64,000 nt of DNA from Vagococcus hydrophili (GTDB taxonomy: Bacteria; Bacillota; Bacilli; Lactobacillales; Vagococcaceae), in contig NZ_CP049887.1 of assembly GCF_011304195.1 (NCBI RefSeq), positions 1,612,001 to 1,676,000 on the forward strand, given 5' to 3'. Positions 46,735-54,554 of the stretch are shown here, in pieces; within the stretch, counting starts at the first letter, position 1, and each line of letters begins with the position of its first letter. Under the pieces are notes generated by a model. That model did not search any database. It was not told the origin of the DNA and saw only the letters and a program-made list of their open reading frames with translations. The translations under genes and the position numbers were made by a program.

Positions 46735-47558
46735 TGGATTTTAAGCGTGTTGAAGGCATATTTTTAGCGGTCTTCCTCTTTTTAAATATGTTTTTATTTT
46801 ATGTGTATCAAGAAGGAAAACCTAAACAAGATACGAATTCTTCAAGAAGTATTTCAGAAAATATTGAAGAACGGTTGAAGTCTGACGAAATCAGTTTACC
46901 TCATGCGTTATCGACTAAAAATAGACAGGCGTATTATTTGTCTGCTGAGGAAAGCGAGCTTGTTGTTGAAGCTAAGGAGACTCTGAAGAATCAAGATTGG
47001 CAAGTAAATAATGCTAAATTATTTAGTCAATTACTTAGACGAAATGATTTGGATATTTCTGATGGGGATGAAGTTAAAAAAGTTAAGCAATTCATGGCTC
47101 AAAAGCAAAATGTCATTAAGGGCGATGACTACGTGATGAATGCTCATGAAAGTAGTTCCAACAAAAAGTACGTCTTTTCTCAAGTTTGGGAGGATATTCC
47201 TTTCTATGATGAAACGTCTCAGGTGACTGTCTACTTATCTAAAAATGATGGCAATCGTTTAATGATCGATAGTTATGATCAAACTTATTTGAATAATATC
47301 GAGCCGTTAAGGGACCAACAAGGAATTATTTCTGAAAGAGAAGCGATTATTAGTTTGTATACTAACAACAGTTTACAACCAGGCAGTAAAATTAAGTGGA
47401 TTGATTTGGGCTATACTCGGACCTTTACGATTCGCGGGAAAAATGTTTATGTGCCAGCGTGGTTTGTTGCTGTAGAGACGAATAAAAATGCGGTGAAAGT
47501 TGAGCGAGTAGATGCTTTTTCTGGGTCAATTATTTCGGCGAATGTTTCTGAGAGATGA
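46734..47558 (+). CDS. yycI: YycI regulatory protein of WalK
   Basis: 274 residues. It overlaps yycH by one base (TAATG). One N-terminal helix (IFLAVFLFLNMFLFYVY) is followed by an extracellular YycI/YycH fold, including GYTRTFTIRGKNVYVPAWFV near the end. The WalK-modulating role follows from its family and position. Confidence 0.92.
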   Translation: MDFKRVEGIFLAVFLFLNMFLFYVYQEGKPKQDTNSSRSISENIEERLKSDEISLPHALSTKNRQAYYLSAEESELVVEAKETLKNQDWQVNNAKLFSQLLRRNDLDISDGDEVKKVKQFMAQKQNVIKGDDYVMNAHESSSNKKYVFSQVWEDIPFYDETSQVTVYLSKNDGNRLMIDSYDQTYLNNIEPLRDQQGIISEREAIISLYTNNSLQPGSKIKWIDLGYTRTFTIRGKNVYVPAWFVAVETNKNAVKVERVDAFSGSIISANVSER

Positions 47559-47621
47559 AAAATCAGCTGAAATGTTATATACTTATCAGCAGTAAATTGT
47601 ACGTAGGAAGGAAGAGCTTTT

Positions 47622-48425
47622 GTGGAAAATAATGGATTCAAGGTGAGTGTTCTTGCAAGTGGTAGTTCTGGAAATTCACTGTATGTTGAAACAGGACAAA
47701 AGCGAATACTTGTTGATGCAGGATTAAGTGGTAAAAAAATCACTGGATTACTGGAGCAAATTGGGAGAAAACCTGATGATTTAGATGCTATTCTAGTAAC
47801 TCATGAACATCGCGATCATATCCACGGTGTGGGTGTGTTGGCTCGTAAATACAAGCTAGATGTGTATGCTAATGAAAAAACATGGCAAGCCATGGAACCT
47901 TTAATCGGTGATGTGAGCTTTGAGCAGAAAAATATTTTTAATATGGGCCAAGTCATGACATTAGGTGATATCGATATTGAAAGTTTTGGTGTGTCACATG
48001 ATGCGGCAGATCCTCAATTCTATCAGTTTCATAAAGACAATAAATCATTTGTAGTCCTAACCGATACAGGTTATTGTAGTGACCGGGTGCGTGGCATTAT
48101 TAAAAATGCAGACGGTTATTTGATGGAAAGTAATCATGATTTAGCCATGCTTCGAATGGGGAAATACCCCTGGAGTACGAAGCAACGTATTTTAAGTGAT
48201 AAAGGGCATTTGTCTAATGAAGACGGAGCTTCTGTAGCGCTTGACGTGATTGGTGATAAAACAAAACGCATTTATCTAGGACATTTAAGTAAAGAGAATA
48301 ATCTCAAAGAAATTGCTCATATGACAATGACAGATACCTTGATTAAAAATGATGTGGATACATTCAAACAAGTGAAAGTCTTGGATACAGATCCAGAAAA
48401 AGCATGTTCATTGTTTGCGATTTAG
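47622..48425 (+). CDS. yycJ: WalJ/YycJ metallo-beta-lactamase fold protein
   Basis: 267 residues with a GTG start after GGAAGGAAG. The metal site reads THEHRDHIHGVG; ASGSSGNSLYVE near the N-terminus and GHLSKENN later are typical of YycJ, a probable 5'-exonuclease-like DNA-repair enzyme. Last gene of the wal operon. Convergent with htrA, separated by repeat cluster F and a terminator. Confidence 0.93.
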   Translation: MENNGFKVSVLASGSSGNSLYVETGQKRILVDAGLSGKKITGLLEQIGRKPDDLDAILVTHEHRDHIHGVGVLARKYKLDVYANEKTWQAMEPLIGDVSFEQKNIFNMGQVMTLGDIDIESFGVSHDAADPQFYQFHKDNKSFVVLTDTGYCSDRVRGIIKNADGYLMESNHDLAMLRMGKYPWSTKQRILSDKGHLSNEDGASVALDVIGDKTKRIYLGHLSKENNLKEIAHMTMTDTLIKNDVDTFKQVKVLDTDPEKACSLFAI

Positions 48426-48437
48426 ATCAGAGTGATG

Positions 48438-48660
48438 AAAAAGGCGTCTAGCTCCAAGCAACTGGAGTGAATACTAAACAATCCACGTTTTTCGGATTGC
48501 TTAGTATTTGCGAAGTTGTCGTAGGAGCTGCCTTTTGAATCCAGACTAGATCAGAGTGGTGAAAAAATCGTTTTGCTCCAAGCAACTGGAGGAACTACAA
48601 AAAAATCCGCTTTTTGGATTTATTTGTAGTTTTGAAGTTGTCGCGGGAGCAGTCTTTTTA
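48438..48660. repeat. structured hairpin repeat, cluster F (2 copies)
   Basis: Copies lie at 48438-48536 (outer AAAAGGC/GCCTTTT, inner AATACTAA/TTAGTATT) and 48562-48660 (inner AACTACAAA/TTTGTAGTT). The period is 124 bp. The spacer carries CCAGACTAGATCAGAGTGGTG. These two inner-stem types are the same two found in cluster D, in the opposite order. Confidence 0.9.
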
Positions 48661-48683
48661 TTCCGGACTACATCAGAGTGAGT

Positions 48684-48722
48684 AAAAAAGCAGATTCCAA
48701 TTTCAAGGAATCTGCTTTTTTT
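48684..48722. terminator. terminator, yycJ/htrA convergence
   Basis: AAAAAAGCAGATTCC pairs with GGAATCTGCTTTTTT. Confidence 0.88.
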
Positions 48723-48738
48723 GGCTTCTAAACGGCAT

Positions 48739-48838
48739 AAAAAAAGCAAGTTCTACGGAGATAAACCGAAAATCACAAAAATTTGAGAAGCAATTTTCAT
48801 GATTTCCTTTTTATCTCTTGAAGTTGAGCGCTTTTTTT
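48739..48838. repeat. diverged member of the structured hairpin family, at the 3' end of htrA
   Basis: 100 nt with the same plan as the other copies but different stems. Outer AAAAAAAGC/GCGCTTTTTTT; AGTTC/GAAGTT where the others have GCTCC/GGAGC; GAGATAAA/TTTATCTC where the others have GGCAAC/GTTGC; then an imperfect inner stem with GAAAATCA/TGATTTCC arms. The internal loop TACG on one side and TT on the other is retained. On the minus strand it directly follows htrA. Confidence 0.75.
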
Positions 48839-48845
48839 ATAGCCT

Positions 48846-50213
48846 CTATTGTTGATAACTGCTATTTTCTAATGTTTTTTCTTTTTTCTGTTGTTGTTCT
48901 AATAATTTACTAGAGTCTTGGTCTAGTTTTACTTTTGTAGATTCTTTTTTACCATTGCGGTAGTAAGTGATTTCCATATCATCACCAATTTTTTTGTTGT
49001 AGAGTTTAGATTGTAACTCAGCACGGTTAGCAATGTCTTTGCCATCTAATTGTGTAATGACATCATATTTTTTCAATCCGCCTTTTTCAGCAGGAGTCCC
49101 TTTTTCCACAGAACCGACAACGACACCATTAGTTATTTCATCGCCTTTAATTTTTAGAACACTTTCTCGTTCTTCAGCACTGATTCTATTTAGGTCAATC
49201 ATTGAAACGCCTAACATTGGACGAGCAACTGGTTTTCCTGTTTCTAATTGGTTGATGATTTTCACGACATCGTTACTTGGAATCGCAAAGCCCATACCTT
49301 CTGCAGAAACGCCTGAAGCTGCTTGTGCAATCTTACTTGAGTTGATCCCAATAACTTGTCCACTTGAGTTAACTAAAGCCCCACCAGAGTTACCTGGGTT
49401 AATAGCGGCATCTGTTTGAATGGCGTTACTACTAATAACGGAACCATCTTCAGCTTGGTTTGTAATCATACGGTCTTTAGCAGATACAATCCCTTGAGAA
49501 ACTGAGTTAGAGAATGATGACCCCAGTGGAGATCCCATTGCAAGGGCAGCTTCTCCAACTTGAACCTCGTTTGAATCAGCAAATTCAGCAACATTTGTTA
49601 CGTCTTTTGATGAAATTTCAAGAACAGCTAAGTCACTATAAACGTCTGTTCCAACGACTTTTGCTTCGGCTTTTTTACCGTTACTAAAGGTGATATTAAC
49701 AGCGTCAGAGCCTGTGACCACGTGATTGTTAGTAACGATGTATGCTTTGTCCCCGTCTTTACGGTAAATAACGCCACTACCTTCACTTGCTTCAGCTAGT
49801 TTGCCATCATCTTTACTTCCTTCAGAAGGTCCAAATATTCTTTCTAAATCAGAAAGTTCAGATTGTTGTTTTTTCATGGTTGTGACAGAAACAACCGCAT
49901 TATCCATTTTTTTAACCGCACCTGTCACATCATTATTAACAGTTGATTTAGTGTTTTGTACTTTGGTTTTACCTGTATCGTTCACTTCTTCTTTTGATAA
50001 GGTGTGTGAAGTTGAAGTGTTGGCATTATTATCTTTATTAATAACAGTGTATCCTCCGACAACAAGTAGGCCACCTAAAGCACCTGCTAGTAGGGAAACA
50101 CCGATTTGTTTGAAGTAAGCATTGTTCTTTTTAGGCTTAGGATGTTTTAAGACCTTTTCTTGATTTGTATCTTTTCTTGTCTCTTTAGTTTCTGGGGTTA
50201 CGTCTTTTCTCAT
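48846..50213 (-). CDS. htrA: HtrA/DegP-like serine protease
   Basis: 455 residues. A cytoplasmic basic N-terminus, one transmembrane helix (about 38-58), the trypsin-like domain with His164 (TNNHVV), Asp194 (YSDLAVL) and Ser277 (GNSGGAL), then one PDZ domain (about 345-430) and a Lys/Gln/Glu-rich tail. It degrades misfolded proteins at the cell surface. Its ribosome site is separated from the ATG by a small hairpin. The wal-htrA-rlmH order is typical of Firmicutes. Confidence 0.95.
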   Translation of the reverse strand: MRKDVTPETKETRKDTNQEKVLKHPKPKKNNAYFKQIGVSLLAGALGGLLVVGGYTVINKDNNANTSTSHTLSKEEVNDTGKTKVQNTKSTVNNDVTGAVKKMDNAVVSVTTMKKQQSELSDLERIFGPSEGSKDDGKLAEASEGSGVIYRKDGDKAYIVTNNHVVTGSDAVNITFSNGKKAEAKVVGTDVYSDLAVLEISSKDVTNVAEFADSNEVQVGEAALAMGSPLGSSFSNSVSQGIVSAKDRMITNQAEDGSVISSNAIQTDAAINPGNSGGALVNSSGQVIGINSSKIAQAASGVSAEGMGFAIPSNDVVKIINQLETGKPVARPMLGVSMIDLNRISAEERESVLKIKGDEITNGVVVGSVEKGTPAEKGGLKKYDVITQLDGKDIANRAELQSKLYNKKIGDDMEITYYRNGKKESTKVKLDQDSSKLLEQQQKKEKTLENSSYQQ

Positions 50214-50245
50214 TATGTTCGGTGTAAAAACACCTTTCCTCCTTT
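50211..50245 (-). promoter_or_regulatory. htrA ribosome site with intervening hairpin
   Basis: On the minus strand AAAGGAGG (50238-50245) lies 24 nt before the ATG, too far for normal initiation. GGTGT and ACACC (50221-50234) form a five-base-pair hairpin with a TTTT loop in between, which would shorten the distance. No alternative in-frame start was seen. Confidence 0.6.
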
Positions 50246-50485
50246 TGGGTTCTCGTATATAAACATTATATTTTGTTTGATGTAATAAGTCTAACCTTCA
50301 ATTTTGAATAAAAAGTGAAGAACTTGGGATCAATTTCAATTTTTTTAAGAAAAAGAATGAATTTATTCGGAAAAAATGAGAAAATAAAGAACGAAATGTA
50401 AAAGTTTTTCCACATGACTTACCCACATGGATGGGGATAAGAGAGTGAATAACTTTATTTACAGCTGTTTATCTGTGCGTAACTC

Positions 50486-50504
50486 TGTGGATAAGTGTGG
50501 ATAA
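50486..50504 (-). promoter_or_regulatory. two phased DnaA boxes upstream of rlmH
   Basis: TGTGGATAA (complement of the perfect box TTATCCACA) occurs at 50486-50494 and 50496-50504, 10 bp apart. Related sequences (TTTCCACAT, TACCCACAT) lie in the preceding 90 bp. The htrA-rlmH region lies near the replication origin in many Firmicutes. Confidence 0.6.
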
Positions 50505-50533
50505 CTTTTAAATAGAAGCAAAGGACGAATTAA

Positions 50534-51013
50534 ATGAAAATAAAAATAATCGCTGTTGGTAAATTAAAAGAGAAATATTTAAAACAAGGCATCGCAGAAT
50601 ACCAAAAAAGACTAGGAAAATACTGTAAATTCGAAATAATCGAAGTCCCTGACGAAAAAGCCCCAGAAAATCTAAGTGACACAGAGATACTACAAGTTAA
50701 AGAGAAGGAAGGACAAAAAATCCTATCGAAAATTTCGGATGGTGACTACTTATTTGCGCTAGCGATTCAAGGAAAAGAAATCACTTCAGAAGGTTTTGCA
50801 GAGCAGATTGATTATTTGAGTACAAGAGGAACCAGTTCTTTTGCTTTTGTAATTGGTGGGTCATTGGGATTGTCTGATGAAGTGATGAAGAGAAGTGACG
50901 CGCAGATATCATTTGGGAGATTGACGTATCCTCACCAATTGATGCGACTGATTTTGACGGAGCAAGTTTATCGATGTTTTAGGATAATAAAGGGAGAACC
51001 TTATCATAAATGA
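50534..51013 (+). CDS. rlmH: 23S rRNA (pseudouridine1915-N3)-methyltransferase RlmH
   Basis: 159 residues, the usual length. SPOUT fold with [13 protein letters not shown] (SAM knot) and the C-terminal [14 protein letters not shown]. It methylates pseudouridine 1915 in the ribosome. In staphylococci the same gene (orfX) ends in the SCC integration site, and that core sequence is kept here. Confidence 0.97.
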   Translation: MKIKIIAVGKLKEKYLKQGIAEYQKRLGKYCKFEIIEVPDEKAPENLSDTEILQVKEKEGQKILSKISDGDYLFALAIQGKEITSEGFAEQIDYLSTRGTSSFAFVIGGSLGLSDEVMKRSDAQISFGRLTYPHQLMRLILTEQVYRCFRIIKGEPYHK

Positions 51014-51018
51014 TGAGG
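50995..51018 (+). other. SCC-type attachment sequence at the 3' end of rlmH
   Basis: Reads GAACCTTATCATAAATGATG, against the staphylococcal orfX site GAAGCATATCATAAATGA. The 12-base core TATCATAAATGA is identical. Part of the match is forced by the conserved C-terminus YHK-stop. Accessory genes begin 26 bp later. Confidence 0.6.
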
Positions 51019-51043
51019 TTATTTAGATTAGGAGGAAAGTATT

Positions 51044-52069
51044 GTGAATGAATTTGATATAATAATACCAAATGAATCAGAGTTAGTAATCGATGTAACA
51101 GATAACGGGCTATATGATTATAATTTTGAAGCTTTTTCGTTAAGCGGTTTGCAAGAAGTAGCTAATGCTCAAGTAAATAGTAAGATATTGAATAAGTTTA
51201 CTAATATGATTGTGGGAAATACCTCAACATTAGGAGAATTAAAAAATCTATTGGATAGTCAAGAAGCTGACTATGTAGCAGATTTGTCTAAAGTAGCAAA
51301 AGAAAAATTGGCTAGTGGTGAGTGGAAATTAGGCGTAAGAGCTAAAACAGGAGAAACATATGCAATAATTAAAGATGCGGCAACTGGAAGAAGCCAAAGT
51401 TTTGTAACTTTAAAAGAAAAGGTAACGACTGATCTAGGTATGCTACCGCAGTTAGCAGCAGTTCAATATCAATTGAAAGAAATATCAGAACAGATACAAA
51501 CACTAACTCAAGCAGTTACTAGAGTGGAACAAGGTCAATATGATGACAGGTATGCAGGATTCATTAGTTCTAGACAAATGGTGTTAGAAGGAATGTCCGT
51601 ATCCGATGAAACGATTAGGAAAAACTTATTGTCTTCAGCAATAAACTTGAATAATGAAACGATTGGAAAATTAATGTTTTCAATTCATAGAAATTCATTA
51701 GAACTAATCGACGATAAGACAAAAACAAAAGATATAATTAGGTTAGAAAAACATTTAACAGAATCATTAAGTTATCTAAATGCATCGGTTCAACTGAACG
51801 TAGTAGCATATACAACATTAGGTGAAGCGAAAGCAATATCAACAAGCCTTAGAAATTATAAGGCATTTGTTGATCAAACCTTATTAAGTGATAAGACCAA
51901 AGACAATCGTTCTATTGCATGGTTAATTGATAATCATCGAAAAGAAGATGATGGACAATTTTTAGAGATATCACAAAAAGTATCAGAAAAAATAGAATCA
52001 TTAATCATAAATAAACCGATAGAGATTGGAGAAGAAGGAAATGAACGGATCGAAGAAGAAAGTTTGTAA
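51044..52069 (+). CDS. unknown protein, first gene after rlmH
   Basis: 341 residues, GTG start 8 bp after GGAGG. The N-terminal 120 residues are mixed alpha/beta (IIIPNESELVIDVTDNGLYD). A coiled-coil stretch follows (QLKEISEQIQTLTQAVTRVE, about 145-165), and the rest is helical. No membrane helix, no nuclease or nucleotide-binding motif. The last codons overlap a small zinc-ribbon/membrane gene, so the pair is probably one functional unit. Function not recognised. Confidence 0.78.
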   Translation: MNEFDIIIPNESELVIDVTDNGLYDYNFEAFSLSGLQEVANAQVNSKILNKFTNMIVGNTSTLGELKNLLDSQEADYVADLSKVAKEKLASGEWKLGVRAKTGETYAIIKDAATGRSQSFVTLKEKVTTDLGMLPQLAAVQYQLKEISEQIQTLTQAVTRVEQGQYDDRYAGFISSRQMVLEGMSVSDETIRKNLLSSAINLNNETIGKLMFSIHRNSLELIDDKTKTKDIIRLEKHLTESLSYLNASVQLNVVAYTTLGEAKAISTSLRNYKAFVDQTLLSDKTKDNRSIAWLIDNHRKEDDGQFLEISQKVSEKIESLIINKPIEIGEEGNERIEEESL

Positions 52070-52220
52070 GTATCCTAAATGTCAAAAAGAGATACCAGGA
52101 GAAAAAGGTGTTTTCTGTAGCCATCATAAAAAATCAGTAAAAGAGAAAAGCGAAGCTGCCATAACTATATTAGGAGCTACTGGGGCTTTTTTATTGACTG
52201 TTATTAAGAAAAAGGATTAA
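52041..52220 (+). CDS. small zinc-ribbon and membrane protein
   Basis: 59 residues. The start ATG at 52041 lies after GGAGAAGAAGG and overlaps the previous gene by 29 bp in another frame. The N-terminus has CKYPKCQK and VFCSHH, a Cys/His cluster able to bind zinc; the C-terminus has one short hydrophobic helix (AAITILGATGAFLLTVI) before KKKD. It could anchor or regulate its larger partner at the membrane. Family not recognised. Confidence 0.7.
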   Translation: MNGSKKKVCKYPKCQKEIPGEKGVFCSHHKKSVKEKSEAAITILGATGAFLLTVIKKKD

Positions 52221-52288
52221 AAGTTAAAAGAAGAAAGCTATTCGGGGTCGATTTCTGTATTTTGAACAAAATAATTAAATGAAATTAA

Positions 52289-52329
52289 AGAGAGAAAACA
52301 TTAGAAAAGTGATGGTTTTTCTCTTTTTT
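52289..52329 (+). terminator. terminator used as group II intron target
   Basis: AGAGAAAACAT pairs with ATGGTTTTTCTCT and is followed by six T. The intron begins at the next base. Confidence 0.8.
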
Positions 52330-54188
52330 GTTCGCCCAGCATGGGCGAACTCTAACGGGTGAAAGTCCCTAACACGACCTAATAGTGGTAAGTGTATAGC
52401 CGAAAGCAAGGGTGTCCATGGTGACGTGGAATCTGAAGGAAGCTCTAGGTAAAACTCTGGTCTGACGAATAGAAATCACATAGGAGGCTACATACGAGGA
52501 TAAAACTGCAAAAGAAGTTAAAGTCCGATAACTATTGAAATAATCGTATGGAGTATATGTGGCAGATAGATGGAGTGAAAGAGTTCGCACCTTAACTGGG
52601 GAGGTCTCATCATCTTATCCCAAAATCTTATGGCAACATAAGGCTGAGATATGAGAAGTCAGCAGAAGCCGTAGTAGTGAAGACGGTTAGTGAAAGTTAA
52701 CTAGAGCGAAGGGCTGAACAATTTTAATGTTATCAAAAATTAATCACTGGAAGAGGAAATAGACTACTGACGAAAAGTTTTAAAGTAGATACCGACTTTA
52801 CAGAATTGAAAGGAAATAACAACTATGTACACAGAAACAGTTTTAGAACAAATCGTGGATAGAAAGAATCTGAATCAAGCATTTAAGCAAGTCAGACGAA
52901 ATAAAGGTGCCGAAGGTGTGGATGGTATGACTATTGAAGAAACGGCGAGTTATATAACGTCTAATAGAAAAGAAATAGTCACCCAAATCAGAAACAGAAA
53001 GTATAAACCATCCCCCGTTTTAAGAGTAGAAATACCGAAGCCAACTGGTGGTGTCCGACTTTTAGGTATACCAACAGTAAAAGATCGTGTGATACAGCAA
53101 GCTATATCTCAAGTGATTTCCCCCAAGTTTGATAAGGAGTTCAGTCCATATAGCTATGGATTTAGGCCTAACAAACAAGCTGAAATGGCCATCCAACAAT
53201 CGTTGGATTACTTTAACGAAGGCTATGAATGGGTTGTAGATATTGATTTGGAGAGATTCTTTGATACTGTGAATCATGATAGATTAATGAATTTAATCTC
53301 ACGAGTGATAAAAGATGGTGATGTCATTTCTCTGATTAGAAAATTTTTAGTTAGTGGTGTACAAGTCAACGGACAAGTTAAGCCAACGGATATAGGTACA
53401 CCACAGGGCGGTAATTTATCTCCTCTACTAAGTAATATTATGTTAAATGAATTGGATAAAGAACTTGAAGCAAGACAGCTTCATTTTGTCAGATATGCAG
53501 ATGACTGTTTAATTATGGTGAAAAGTGAAATGTCAGCGAGAAGAGTCATGCGCTCAGTAACAAAATTTATCGAAGAGAAATTAGGACTAATTGTGAACGT
53601 CACAAAATCCAAAATAATTAAAGCTGGAGACTCAGAGTTGAAGTATTTAGGTTTTTCTTTTTATAAAGGAAAGGATGGCTATCAAGCTAGACCACATCAA
53701 GCATCAGTTGAAAGCTTTAAGTTTAAATTAAAAAGGCTGACACGTAAAAATTGGAGTGTCAGTATCGAGGATAAAATTAAACGATTGAATCAAGTGATAT
53801 TAGGTTGGATTAACTATTTTAAGATTGGAAAAATGAAGAAAAATCTATCGAAGATAGAATCTCATCTACGTTTCCGAGTGAGAATGTGTTTATGGAAACA
53901 ATGGAAAACCGCTCAAAATAGAAGAAAGAATTTAATAAAACTAGGTATGGATAAATATACTGCTTATAAATACAGTCATACAAGTAAAGGCGTAGTGAGG
54001 ATAGCTTATTCATGGGTCATGACTACCACGATGACAAATAAGAGAGTAGCCGAATTAGGACTAATCTCTTGTGTAGAACATTATAGTAAAGTACATAGTT
54101 AATTTAAAATTGAACCGCCGTATACGGATCAGTACGTACGGTGGTGTGAGAGGACGAATAATCAAACATGGTTATTCTCCTACTCGAT
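52330..54188 (+). mobile_element. group II intron, probably class C, with maturase
   Basis: The RNA starts with GTTCGCCCAGCATGGGCGAAC, a perfect hairpin, and continues with GGGTGAAAGTCCC of domain I. After the maturase, domain V spans about 54113-54145: ACCGCCGTA pairs with TACGGTGGT, with a CG bulge and a CGC-type triad. Domain VI is GGACGAATAA/TTATTCTCC, and the 3' end is near 54188. Insertion just after a terminator hairpin, a short maturase without endonuclease and the CGC triad all point to group IIC. The 3' boundary is accurate to a few bases. Confidence 0.88.
52825..54102 (+). CDS. ltrA: group II intron reverse transcriptase/maturase
   Basis: 425 residues. RT motifs: GVDGMTIEE, GIPTVKDRVIQQA, YGFRPNKQAE, DIDLERFFDTVNHDRL, GTPQGGNLSPLLSNI and catalytic YADD at 224-227. 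The maturase X/GIIM domain follows (IKRLNQVILGWINYFKIG). No HNH endonuclease is present, as in class C. The protein looks intact. Confidence 0.95.
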   Translation: MYTETVLEQIVDRKNLNQAFKQVRRNKGAEGVDGMTIEETASYITSNRKEIVTQIRNRKYKPSPVLRVEIPKPTGGVRLLGIPTVKDRVIQQAISQVISPKFDKEFSPYSYGFRPNKQAEMAIQQSLDYFNEGYEWVVDIDLERFFDTVNHDRLMNLISRVIKDGDVISLIRKFLVSGVQVNGQVKPTDIGTPQGGNLSPLLSNIMLNELDKELEARQLHFVRYADDCLIMVKSEMSARRVMRSVTKFIEEKLGLIVNVTKSKIIKAGDSELKYLGFSFYKGKDGYQARPHQASVESFKFKLKRLTRKNWSVSIEDKIKRLNQVILGWINYFKIGKMKKNLSKIESHLRFRVRMCLWKQWKTAQNRRKNLIKLGMDKYTAYKYSHTSKGVVRIAYSWVMTTTMTNKRVAELGLISCVEHYSKVHS

Positions 54189-54242
54189 GTGTTTAAAGGA
54201 GTGCTTAAAATAGTGCTCTAATCGTTTTGAAAGTAATGGCTA

Positions 54243-54309
54243 ACATAACGGCCCTCTAGATATAAATAATCGCTAGAGGGCGTGTTATGTAGGTGCGTAT
54301 CATAAAAGA
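54243..54309. other. large inverted repeat next to an SCC-like att sequence
   Basis: ACATAAC plus CCCTCTAG pairs with CTAGAGGG plus GTTATGT (54243-54290), a 15-bp interrupted stem without a T-run. Five bases on, 54295-54309 reads GCGTATCATAAAAGA, matching 13 of 15 bases of the SCC repeat GCATATCATAAATGA. No gene is seen between 54190 and 54554. TTGACA at 54490 is a weak promoter candidate for the next operon. Confidence 0.5.
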
Positions 54310-54554
54310 ATTAGTATGAAAGTCTATAAGAAAAATATAGTAAAGTGAAAGGTGTAAAACCACTAACTAGTTTTCAAATTGATTATTACATACTTTTGTA
54401 AAATATATTTTTTTCATGATATACTATAATTATTATAAATTTTAGTAAGCTATAGAGGGATATGTGATAAAGCAATATTTATAAAGTTATTGACATTAAA
54501 ATTACTACAGGATAAAAAGCTAATTATAAGCTTTGAAAATCTTAGGAGATACTC

